Assembly (NCBI RefSeq): GCF_019249215.1
Contig: NZ_JAESDI010000006.1
Location: 248,001 to 312,000, forward strand
Length of the DNA: 64,000 nucleotides
Reading direction: 5' to 3'
From: Alteromonas lipotrueae
GTDB lineage: Bacteria; Pseudomonadota; Gammaproteobacteria; Enterobacterales; Alteromonadaceae
The position numbers were made by a program, and so were the translations under genes. The notes beneath the pieces are model-generated. The model was not told the DNA's origin. It saw only the letters and a program-made list of their open reading frames with translations, and did not search any database. This document shows, piece after piece, positions 36,078 to 44,800 of the stretch. Numbering within the stretch: the stretch's first letter is position 1; each line of letters starts with the position of its first letter.

Positions 36078-36821
36078 CTAGACAAGTTTAGCGTTTGCCA
36101 CCAATGCCTCTACATATGCAGCGTCACTCAATTTATCAAGGTCAACTTCCGGTCTAGCCATCAATCCCTCGTGGGTTAGGTCGACAGAGACATTGTGAGA
36201 AGACCAATCAATTTTCCTGATGTCAGAGGGCAGTACTGCAAGCTTTTTACCACCAGGAAGCCAGTTATTTGTATCAACCACTAACAACTGAATCTGCCAC
36301 CCCTCAGTATCAAACACGAAATCGCTAATATGTCCTACATTATCATCTTGGGTTGCCACTTCGTAACCACTGACTTCTCCGCAAGCCCGTAAGTGATTTT
36401 CAGGTTTATTTTCTAGTTCTTCTTTACCCATGGCCGTTAACTCAGGATCGGCTAGTTGATTGGGATGAGCGAAATCGCCCCAAGCGCCAGGGCCTATCCA
36501 GTAATAACCATAACCAAAGTAACGAAATAATGTTTCTTCAAATTCTCTTGAAACAGGTTTATGTTCGTCAATTGATGGGCTGTTTTTAAGCGTGTCTGCA
36601 GTCATGGAAACATCCACGGTTTCTTCTTCTTGATCCAACCGTGTGACCGAAATAGGTGATATCACCACTTTCCTGCTAAGGGGAAGCCATGTATTCGTAT
36701 CGGCAACCACATACCTCACGACGAAATCTTTATCGTCAAACAATATATCTCGTACGCCGCCTATGTCCTTATCGGTAGCATGAATTGAAAAATGTTTAAT
36801 CTGTTTATATGACACCATCAT
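36078..36821 (-). CDS. Double PRC-barrel domain protein
   Basis: 247 residues with two PRC-barrel domains (about 1-75 and 150-225), each with a VVxDTNxWLPxxKK-like core. The linker is aromatic-rich (YFGYGYYWIGPGAWG). GGAGG lies seven bases before ATG-ATG at 36821; a longer frame to 36884 has no ribosome site. PRC-barrel proteins of this sort are soluble, of unknown function and often stress-related. It is convergent with the arsR-like gene. Confidence 0.85.
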   Translation of the reverse strand: MMVSYKQIKHFSIHATDKDIGGVRDILFDDKDFVVRYVVADTNTWLPLSRKVVISPISVTRLDQEEETVDVSMTADTLKNSPSIDEHKPVSREFEETLFRYFGYGYYWIGPGAWGDFAHPNQLADPELTAMGKEELENKPENHLRACGEVSGYEVATQDDNVGHISDFVFDTEGWQIQLLVVDTNNWLPGGKKLAVLPSDIRKIDWSSHNVSVDLTHEGLMARPEVDLDKLSDAAYVEALVANAKLV

Positions 36822-37037
36822 CGCTGCGCCTCCTTTGCCTTGTGGCTTGGGTAATTCATTAGATATTGTTCTACTATTTTTCAACAGCGTGGTTTGCGTA
36901 AAATAGCAATTTCACAATGCTAAGTTATTAATATAGAACCATCTGTTTGAACATTACAAATATGCAAAGATTTGTTCGAGCGCAATCTAGATATGGATCA
37001 ACAAAGTGGGGAATAACGGGGCATATCACAAATAAAA

Positions 37038-37072
37038 TCAACCAGCCCGATTGGCACCAAGCTGGTTGAGGC
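37038..37072 (-). terminator. Terminator after maoP
   Basis: A nine-base stem TCAACCAGC/GCTGGTTGA (37038-37046 with 37061-37069). On the minus strand it is followed by TTTTATTTG, 19 bases beyond the maoP stop. Confidence 0.75.
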
Positions 37073-37087
37073 GATGTTGAGTTGTAA

Positions 37088-37447
37088 TTAGGCTACATCG
37101 AATGCTTCATCACTGTAATCTTCATCGTAATCTGATTGGTTACTCGCGGCGCTGCTATGCAGTGTATAGAAATGTTTCTTGCCTCGAGACAAGCGTACAT
37201 ACTTGGCCCAAGTGCGCTCAACAGTATTGTCAGCTTCCACTTTACCATTAATAAAGTCTAGAAAATGGCGCTCATCATCCGTCTCTGGTGCTAACTCTCC
37301 ACATTCCAGTGCCAGCAGGGTTTTTCCATAACCGGTTAGTATATCTGCCTCACCAATACTGAAATCGCCAGATTTTCGAAAGCCATAAGGAAATTTTTGT
37401 CTATCTATAAAAGGTTTTTGAGAAACGCGGATTGATAAATTTTTCAT
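37088..37447 (-). CDS. maoP: MaoP (YifE, DUF413), Ori macrodomain organiser
   Basis: 119 residues. Family stretches KFPYGFRKSGDFSIGEADIL, DDERHFLDFINGK and ERTWAKYVR match YifE/MaoP, which with the maoS site organises the Ori macrodomain in E. coli. The C-terminus is an acidic tail. ATG at 37447 is chosen; an upstream ATG at 37462 gives five more residues and cannot be excluded. As in E. coli, an hdfR-type gene lies divergently nearby, though here a 55-residue gene sits between them. Confidence 0.88.
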   Translation of the reverse strand: MKNLSIRVSQKPFIDRQKFPYGFRKSGDFSIGEADILTGYGKTLLALECGELAPETDDERHFLDFINGKVEADNTVERTWAKYVRLSRGKKHFYTLHSSAASNQSDYDEDYSDEAFDVA

Positions 37448-37835
37448 GGTTGTACCCAGCATTGAGTTGTCTTCAAGCGAACTTTTAAGACAAAAGAATC
37501 AGAACATAAAACAAAACATTTTTTCCTTATCAATAAAAAATTTTGTTGGAAAATATAAAGTGTAAATATGTACGAGTTTGTGGGGTGTAAAAAGTGTGTG
37601 TGTGTAAATATTTTTTCTTTTAATTTTATATAAGGTTATGAATATAATGTAATTTTGCTGTTTTTTTGATTCAGCATTGAAGAGGTGCCTGGGCGTAGGT
37701 GAATTGAGGGGATAATGCGAAATACGTGAGCGAAACCCACTATAAAAAATTATTGTCGCAACGATGATAAAAATTCGTTTTCTATTTTTGGTGCCAAGAC
37801 AATAATGACGAAGTGGCAATAACCTAGAGATAGAC
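37448..37835. other. AT-rich maoP upstream region, no gene seen
   Basis: These 388 bases are strongly AT-rich in the left two thirds and contain (GT)6 at 37594-37605. A 112-residue minus frame here has low-complexity content and no credible start, so it is not called. By analogy with E. coli the maoS site could lie here, but I cannot locate it by eye. Confidence 0.5.
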
Positions 37836-38003
37836 ATGAGTAAAGACTATCGTTACCAAAGTGAAGAATTGGACTCGGTAGAAGAGGAAGACTTTCACAC
37901 CAAGAAGGTGAGCGCTAAGCGCCACCAAAGCGTAAAGAACAAACAAAATCGTGACTTACAACGTCGAGAGAAACAGCGCCGTTTGATGCACGAAGGCAGT
38001 TAA
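37836..38003 (+). CDS. 55-residue charged small protein
   Basis: Very polar: an acidic N-terminal half (EELDSVEEED) followed by a basic half (KKVSAKRHQSVKNKQNRDLQRREKQRR). TAGAGA lies five bases before the ATG, and a strong terminator follows the stop by 25 bases, so it looks like a true monocistronic gene. Family not recognised; the basic tail could bind nucleic acid. Confidence 0.65.
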   Translation: MSKDYRYQSEELDSVEEEDFHTKKVSAKRHQSVKNKQNRDLQRREKQRRLMHEGS

Positions 38004-38028
38004 TACGCTTCTTAGTTGAAAATAAATA

Positions 38029-38066
38029 CAGCGCACTGCTTTTATAGCAGTGCGCTGCTGTGCTTT
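38029..38066 (+). terminator. Terminator after the 55-residue gene
   Basis: A 12-bp perfect stem (38029-38040 with 38046-38057) has a five-base TTTAT loop and a T-rich tail. Confidence 0.85.
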
Positions 38067-38131
38067 TGTGTTTACATGCCGTATTATCTGTGACAGTTTA
38101 CAATCACTTATTTATCGGTTTTGTAAGAAGC

Positions 38132-38968
38132 ATGGATATACGCTTTCTCACCACATTTATTGAAGTTGCAAAAACCCGACATTTTGGCAAAGCAGCTGAA
38201 AATCTTTATCTAACGCAATCTGCGGTAAGTGCGCGGATCAAGTTGCTAGAAGAATATTTTCATACCACGCTATTCATACGCCAGCGCAATAGTATTCAGC
38301 TAACCCAATCGGGTGAAAAGCTGTTGCCGTATGCACGCCAACTTTGCAGTACGCTTAATGAAGCTAAGCAAGAGCTACAAATTCAATCTTCTGAATATGT
38401 AGTGTGCGGTGCAACGCAGTTAGCCAGTGAATTAATGTTGCCAACCACCTTGAGTCACCTTCACAATACCTTTCCCGATTGGTCAGTTAAAGCAGAAGTA
38501 CTCTCCCTCGATGGCTTATCTCGTCAATTACACGAGCGGGTGACTGACTTAGCTTTTTCAACAGAGCCGCTAAAGTCAGAAGAAGTTAAAAGTGAAGTGT
38601 TACTGGAAAAACAATTAGGGTTATACCGAATCGGCGAAGGCGGTAATGTGGTAGACGCGGCAGAGTTTGTGGCCATTGATTGGGGCAGCAAAGCCAGAGA
38701 TCTATTGCTTACGTTATACCCTCAGCTTCGTGATGCTAAACTGCGGACGAACTCACTCAACTTAGCCCTAAATAACCTACAATATGAAGGTGGCGTTGCT
38801 GTACTCCCTGAAGGAACGGTAAATCAACTTGATCCAACTATCGCAATTTCACTAATACAGCCTTTAGAAAGTATAACGATGAAAGTTTATCTTCACACCA
38901 TGAAACAAGTCAGGCGTGTAGGGCTTGAAGCCTTGATTACCAGTGTATCGGCCATACACCCTGCCTAA
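38132..38968 (+). CDS. hdfR: HdfR-like LysR regulator
   Basis: 278 residues. The N-terminus (LTTFIEVAKTRHFGKAAENLYLTQSAVSARI, in parts) closely follows E. coli HdfR, a repressor of flhDC. The frame begins upstream at 38060, but the family N-terminus starts at the ATG at 38132 with AAGAAG before it. A LysR substrate domain follows. Pairing with maoP is conserved between this genome and enterics. Flagellar control here is inferred from homology only. Confidence 0.85.
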   Translation: MDIRFLTTFIEVAKTRHFGKAAENLYLTQSAVSARIKLLEEYFHTTLFIRQRNSIQLTQSGEKLLPYARQLCSTLNEAKQELQIQSSEYVVCGATQLASELMLPTTLSHLHNTFPDWSVKAEVLSLDGLSRQLHERVTDLAFSTEPLKSEEVKSEVLLEKQLGLYRIGEGGNVVDAAEFVAIDWGSKARDLLLTLYPQLRDAKLRTNSLNLALNNLQYEGGVAVLPEGTVNQLDPTIAISLIQPLESITMKVYLHTMKQVRRVGLEALITSVSAIHPA

Positions 38969-38984
38969 TAGCAAAGAGAAAATT

Positions 38985-39335
38985 ATGACGACTCAACACC
39001 CACTATTACAAATGAACGCGTTCGAACGCTTAGAAGCCAGCGTTGAATTAATTAAAACCTCGGGCAAGCTTTTCATTCTTAAAGATGAGCATGGTTGCGT
39101 GATGTTAACGACAGACGATGAAGATGGCATTCCTGTATGGCCAGAATCATCTCTTGCTTTGCTATGGGCAACTGAAGATTGGTCAGACTGTGAAGCGATG
39201 GAAATCTCTACCAAAGACTTTCTTAACAAATGGGTGGGCGGCATGACGCAAGACAATCTTACGGTTATGGTTTGTCCGGTACCAGGAGAAGAAGGTGAAG
39301 TGATGGAACCAGAGGAATTTGCACAGCAAATTTAA
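38985..39335 (+). CDS. DUF2750 protein
   Basis: 116 residues. IPVWPESSLALLWATEDWSDCEAM and WVGGMTQDNLTV-type stretches (shown in part) match DUF2750, a soluble family of unknown function common in marine gammaproteobacteria. AAAGAG precedes the ATG at 38985; an earlier ATG at 38943 overlaps hdfR and is less likely. It is 16 bases after hdfR, so co-transcription is likely. Confidence 0.85.
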   Translation: MTTQHPLLQMNAFERLEASVELIKTSGKLFILKDEHGCVMLTTDDEDGIPVWPESSLALLWATEDWSDCEAMEISTKDFLNKWVGGMTQDNLTVMVCPVPGEEGEVMEPEEFAQQI

Positions 39336-39400
39336 TGATCCCATCATTTGCTTTTAGCGTTTCAATATTAACGGATTATCATGATTGAAGAGGAGCTACC

Positions 39401-39631
39401 ATGTTTACTGAACAACCGACTATGAGCAGTTTGTTTGAACAGTTAGGGCTAGCTAGTAGCGATGAAGCGATAGAAAGTTTTATTGAAACGCACAAAGGCT
39501 TAAATAAGCGCCAACATATTTTCGAAGCGCCGTTTTGGTCTGAAAGCCAAGCGGATTTCTTGAAAACGGCTATCGAAGACGACGCTGATTGGGCTGAAGT
39601 TATTGACCAACTTAACGTACGTTTGCACTAG
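39401..39631 (+). CDS. DUF2789 protein
   Basis: 76 residues. SLFEQLGLASSDEAIESFI and DADWAEVIDQLN patterns match DUF2789. Unknown function, soluble. AGGAG lies five bases before the ATG. Its stop overlaps the stop of the convergent yceH gene by four bases. Confidence 0.85.
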   Translation: MFTEQPTMSSLFEQLGLASSDEAIESFIETHKGLNKRQHIFEAPFWSESQADFLKTAIEDDADWAEVIDQLNVRLH

Positions 39632-40284
39632 TCGCCAGATGCTAAGTCATTAATTCTCGATTCTAAATCGGCAAGGGTGGCTTTTACTTGCAGTAGAGCC
39701 GCTTTTAGTGTTTCAACAGTATCAGTGTTTTCGTTTTTGCTTTCACTGCCACTGTTATTATTCTCGTTCTCATCTAGCTGACAAAATGTGTGGTTATAGC
39801 GTATCTCTCTTTTACCTGACTCTCTTGGTAATGAGTAAATAAGCGCATCGGGCTGGTAAGCAAGTAAGCTGCTGATGGTTGCCTCTACATCACTGATATC
39901 GGCAAACTGAGCTAATCGCTGGCACCGCCCCCTCAGTTCACCGGGTGTTTGCGGACCACGTAGCAAAAGTTCAGTAACAATGGCCTGTTGATGATCACTC
40001 AGTTTTATATCGCCAAATTCGGTATTGCAAAAACGATGAGAGTACTTGTCCACACGGCTACCGTAACCAGACGAAGCTTGAACAATTCGTTTGCCTTTCA
40101 ACCCATCAAGAATTTTGATTACCTCGTCTTCAGTTAACTGGGTCACGGGCAATCGGTTACTTTTTTGGTTACACCCATTGGTCAGCGCATTAAGTGACAA
40201 AGGGTATTGTTCTGGCGTAGTGACTGACTTTTCAAGCAATACACCAATAACACGTGCTTCCATATCAGATAAAGTCGTGGTCAT
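39628..40284 (-). CDS. YceH-family protein (DUF480)
   Basis: 218 residues. EARVIGVLLEKSVTTPEQYP, NGCNQKSNR and LRGPQTPGELRGRC are the defining YceH stretches. The fold holds two winged-helix domains, but no regulatory target is known. A Ser/Asn/Glu-rich linker (about 170-190) precedes a C-terminal coiled coil (VKATLADLESRIND). Confidence 0.93.
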   Translation of the reverse strand: MTTTLSDMEARVIGVLLEKSVTTPEQYPLSLNALTNGCNQKSNRLPVTQLTEDEVIKILDGLKGKRIVQASSGYGSRVDKYSHRFCNTEFGDIKLSDHQQAIVTELLLRGPQTPGELRGRCQRLAQFADISDVEATISSLLAYQPDALIYSLPRESGKREIRYNHTFCQLDENENNNSGSESKNENTDTVETLKAALLQVKATLADLESRINDLASGD

Positions 40285-40387
40285 GACAGATATTCGGTCT
40301 TTAAGTATTTACGTATGAAAGTATAGTAACAACTCTCATGGAAGTTTTATATTCTAACCTGCAAGCAGTTAAAGGAGTGGTTAAGGT

Positions 40388-41758
40388 TTGATAACGCCGA
40401 AAAAAGAGGAACTTTGGTTTTTGCCCTTAGGGGGAACGGGCGAAATAGGCATGAACCTGAACCTGTATGGGCATGACGGCAAGTGGTTAATGGTAGATTG
40501 CGGGGTGTCGTTCGACGAACCTCTTATTCCTCCTTATCGCTATTCTGGCACAAATAAGCAAACTCATCATAGGGTAGTGGCACCAGATCCCTCCTTTATT
40601 GCAGCGCAAAAAGAAAACATCGCGGGGATTGTAATTACCCATGCTCATGAAGATCACGTTGGCGCATTGCCGTATCTATGGGCGCGTTTTCAGTGCCCCA
40701 TCTACACCACCTCGTTTACTGCCGAAGTGTTACGCCGCAAACTGGCACAAACAAAATTAGTCAATAAAGTGCCTATAGTCGAGATTGCCACTGAGCAAAC
40801 GCTGACACTGGGGCCATTTAATGTAAGTTGGTTATCGGTAACCCATTCGTTGCCCGAGCCTTATGCATTAAAAATAGCCACATCAGCGGGCACGGTTTTG
40901 CATACTGCCGATTGGAAAATAGACGCGCAGCCTATTACCGGTAAGCCTTTTGACAGTAATACTTACCGCGCCTTAGGGAACGAAAATATTCTTGCCATGG
41001 TGGGGGATTCTACCAATGCAACAAAACCGGGTTTCTCAATCTCTGAACGCAATTGCTATGATGGTTTGTTAAGTACAATTAAACCACTGAAGGGCAGAGT
41101 AGTCGTAACGTGTTTTGGTAGTAACATAGCGCGGCTAATTACCCTTGCAAGGGTTGCCCAAAAAACTGGGCGCTACATTGCGTTATACGGGCGCTCACTC
41201 ATCAATATGTACAGCATTGCCCGCCAGCAAGACATTTGGCCTGTAGATTTGCCTGTGGCAGATGCGTTTCACTTAGGGTACTTACCACCAAATGAAGTAC
41301 TCGCGGTGGCAACAGGCAGTCAGGGTGAGAAAAATACGGCCCTTTCTCGAATGGCTAATGACAGTCACCCTCATTTGCAATTAGACAAAGGCGATACCGT
41401 GATTTATTCCGCTATTGCGATACCGGGCAATGAGGATAGCATCAAGCGGGTAAACAGTGTGCTTAGTGCTAGAGGCGTTAAGGTAATAATGAGTGAAGAG
41501 AGTCAATTGCCCATTCATGCAAGCGGGCATCCGTGTGCCGAAGAACTCAAACTCATGTATCACTGGGTGAAACCTCAAATTGCTATTCCTGTGCACGGCG
41601 AAGAGGAGCACCTTAAAGCACACGCGATGATTGCCAAGGAATGTGGTGTAAAAAAACACTATGTGGGGCAAAACGGTGACTTGTATCGCTTAGCACCTCA
41701 ACCGAGCATCCGACGGCAAGTTATTAATACTGGGCGAGTTCCTGTACAACAAGACTAA
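40388..41758 (+). CDS. RNase J-like metallo-beta-lactamase/beta-CASP protein
   Basis: 456 residues. The metallo-beta-lactamase core has the zinc motif HAHEDH (His85-His90), and GGTGEIGMN at the N-terminus is as in RNase J. The beta-CASP and RNA-specificity motifs GSQGE and SGHP-type (HASGHPCAEE) are present. It lacks the ~100-residue C-terminal domain of Bacillus RNase J. The start is a TTG with GGAG twelve bases upstream; no better start is seen. Divergent from yceH. Substrate is inferred to be RNA. Confidence 0.85.
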   Translation: MITPKKEELWFLPLGGTGEIGMNLNLYGHDGKWLMVDCGVSFDEPLIPPYRYSGTNKQTHHRVVAPDPSFIAAQKENIAGIVITHAHEDHVGALPYLWARFQCPIYTTSFTAEVLRRKLAQTKLVNKVPIVEIATEQTLTLGPFNVSWLSVTHSLPEPYALKIATSAGTVLHTADWKIDAQPITGKPFDSNTYRALGNENILAMVGDSTNATKPGFSISERNCYDGLLSTIKPLKGRVVVTCFGSNIARLITLARVAQKTGRYIALYGRSLINMYSIARQQDIWPVDLPVADAFHLGYLPPNEVLAVATGSQGEKNTALSRMANDSHPHLQLDKGDTVIYSAIAIPGNEDSIKRVNSVLSARGVKVIMSEESQLPIHASGHPCAEELKLMYHWVKPQIAIPVHGEEEHLKAHAMIAKECGVKKHYVGQNGDLYRLAPQPSIRRQVINTGRVPVQQD

Positions 41759-41858
41759 TAAAGTGAAACGGACGAGCGTCTTAGTAACTTAATGGTACTG
41801 ACTGCAATTTACTCAAACATTCTGATACACTATAAAAAATAATAATAACGATTCATTC

Positions 41859-44800
41859 ATGCGAGTTGTCATGCGCTGGTACCTAATCTCAGTTTTGTTT
41901 GCTGTCTGTTTCGTTAGCACTGTTAGCTACGCTGAGCCCCCCCGTCTTTCAAATCCCGTATTCCAATCGCTATCCACTAAAAATGGGCTTCCACAAGACG
42001 TAGTTAACGACATCGCTATTGATAAGGATGGCTTTGTGTGGATAGCTACTGATGGCGGCGTGGCGCGTTGGGATGGTGTTAGAACCAAAATCATAAAAGG
42101 CCCTAACGACCTCTTCGTTAATGCTTCAATAAACAAGATTAGCCTGGAAACTGACAAAGCGTTGTGGATAAGCACGTACGCATCGGGTGTTTACCGTCTT
42201 GATTTCAACACCCAAGTCATCACGAAACAAGTGGCGTTGCCTTTTTCAACCCAAGAAGATTGGTTGCAGGATGTGAGTCAATTTTTTTGGCAAAATGAAA
42301 CCACGTTATTCATTGCCATGCCTGAACAGGTCGTTCGCTTTGATACTAACACCATGTCTTACGAGTCGATATTCACGCTAAGTGAAGAACTGATTGCTCA
42401 ACGGCATTTCATCCGAGACATTATCGTCGTGGACAATTGGCTGTTACTGGCCACCAGTGATGGATTGGATGCCCTTGATTTATCCATTGCTGATGCAGAA
42501 GCCATTTCCGTTAGTTACCTAAACGGCGTTGAGCCCGATGTGGATAACCTAAATACTAAGTTTTTACTGCATGACACACAAGGCCGAATTTGGGTAGGTA
42601 CCGTTAATGGGTTATTTCAAACCACGAAAGCCGAATTGTTATCTCATGTTGTTAGCGGCAAGTCGTCGGGGTTTCAGCTGGTAGTCAAAAGCCGCAATGT
42701 CTGGACGATGGAGCAACGTGATGACAACGCATTTTGGTTTGGCACCAACGAAGGCCTATTTGAATTACAGCTTAGCCAAAATAAGTGGGTGAGTGAACAC
42801 ATTCTTGAGCCTCATAACGGCAGAACAGAGCTTTCTAACAAGCGCATTGTTGATATTGAAACCGATTATGCCGGTAATCTTTGGTTAAGTTCGGTCTATG
42901 CGGGGGCACTGTATTTTGGGGTGAAAAGCGCCGAAATTTACGCTATTCAAAACAATCGAAATGACAAAAGCACAACGCTAAGCGACAGTGTGGTTTGGTC
43001 TTTAACCCAAACTGATAAAGACGTGTTGTGGATCGGAACCGAAAATGGGCTGAATCGATTTAACCTCGTAACGCGCACATCTGAACAATTCATTACTTCT
43101 GATAGTGAATTTGTGGCCGAAAGAGAGTGGCTGGTTGAAAAGTTAGTACCAACGGGCGATGGCAGGTTGTATGTGCAAACTTACATGGGTATCCGGTTAT
43201 TCGACCCCAGTACTGGAAAGTTATCCATGCCTCCACTGCAATCATCTTCTGATAACGATGTGTTCAATGCCTGGAACTCCAGCATTACTTTAGGTGCCGA
43301 TGGCGACTTATATTTTGTTGGGAATCATTACTACCGCTACAACTTAGAAGCGCAAAAATTAGATATTATCGATTTGGACGAGGATATCTTCGATATCAAT
43401 TTTTCCATAGGCTTTTTAGGTGCGTCCTCTTATCACGACAACCGGTTGTTTCTCGCCATGGTTGGCGGACTATGGCTGGTTGACCCTGTTACCTTAGCGC
43501 ATGAACTGGTCTATCGCTTTTCAGAAAAGCAACGAGCCAATGAACGGTCGATAACGTCATGGGTTATCGATAACACAGGTGTGCTGTGGTTAGCTTTTAG
43601 TGGTTATGGGTTATTCGGGGTAGATGCCGACACTTTTGAGCCGCTTTATAAGTTAAACGAGAGTAACTTGTTGCTCTCCAATATCGTTTACGGTCTACAA
43701 AAAGACAGTAATGGGGATATTTGGTTTAGCTCGCATTCTGGATTGCATCGTTACTCACCAGCCTCAGCTCAAGTACAAAACTTTATTTATGGCCGAGAGT
43801 TATCAGTGTCAGAGTTTAATCAAGGCGCATCACTTGAGCTCATTGACGGGCGACTCGCCTATGGTTCAACATCAGGTGTTGTGGTTTTCTCTCCTGCTTT
43901 ACTCAAACAAATCGGTAGTAACTCGAACCTGGTTTCAAGACAAACTGCCATTACTGATGTCAGTGTCGATTCTCGTGAGCTTCCACTCCCATTAGGCAAT
44001 CTAAACGGGCAGAATATCAGTTTGGATTATCAAGATTACGGAATGACTATCCATTTTTCATCCTTGTCGATGAATGGAGTGGGTAAAGCAAAGTATCACT
44101 ACACCTTATTACGCTACAATCAAGTTATCAGCGAGGGCGTGTCAGAAGACGATAAAATCACCCTAACTAACTTGGAGCCAGGTCGTTATCACTTTACAGT
44201 GGGGCCACTTGCCAGCAGTGTAGAATATAACGTTTTACCGGCGACTTTGACGTTTGATATGCCTTATGTGCCATGGCGTTCGCCCTTCGCCTATGCAGCG
44301 TATTTCACCTTGATACTACTGGTTATCATTGCGTACGTGGTATCACGACAGCGTCATCTATTTCGACTCCAAAAAGCGCAGCAGCAAGCGTTACTTTTCA
44401 ACGATGCATTTCGCCAAACCCGAGACTGGGTGCTTATTTTTGATAAAAATAAAGTGCCAGTGGCTGCAAATCCCGCATTTGAAAACGTATTTAATTTCAA
44501 CACTAAAGAATCGTTAGCAAAGCAAATTGACAGGCTATTTACCCGTTACCCTACATTGGAATGGCAGCTATCTGGCAAGCTCTCTGATCTTAAAGGGGGA
44601 GAGTTTTGGAAAGACGAAGCGGTAATTGAAGGCGCTGACACGAAGCAGTACGACGTACTTATAGACATTAGTGCTGTTAAAGGTAACGAAATGGGCGAGC
44701 AACCTGACCATTATTTGCTCGTGGTGTCCGACATTACTGAGCAAAAAAATGCGGAACGCAAATTGTTAAAGCTTGCTAATTACGATGGCCTGACGGGCTT

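Noticed and set aside
37594..37605. (GT)6 run as a phase-variable repeat
   Set aside because: It is short and lies outside any gene or recognised promoter spacer, so there is no evidence that it switches anything.
37499..37837. 112-residue minus-strand frame in the AT-rich gap before maoP
   Set aside because: The content is low-complexity and rich in Ile, Lys, Tyr and Phe, it has no ribosome site, and it overlaps the start of the better-supported 55-residue gene.
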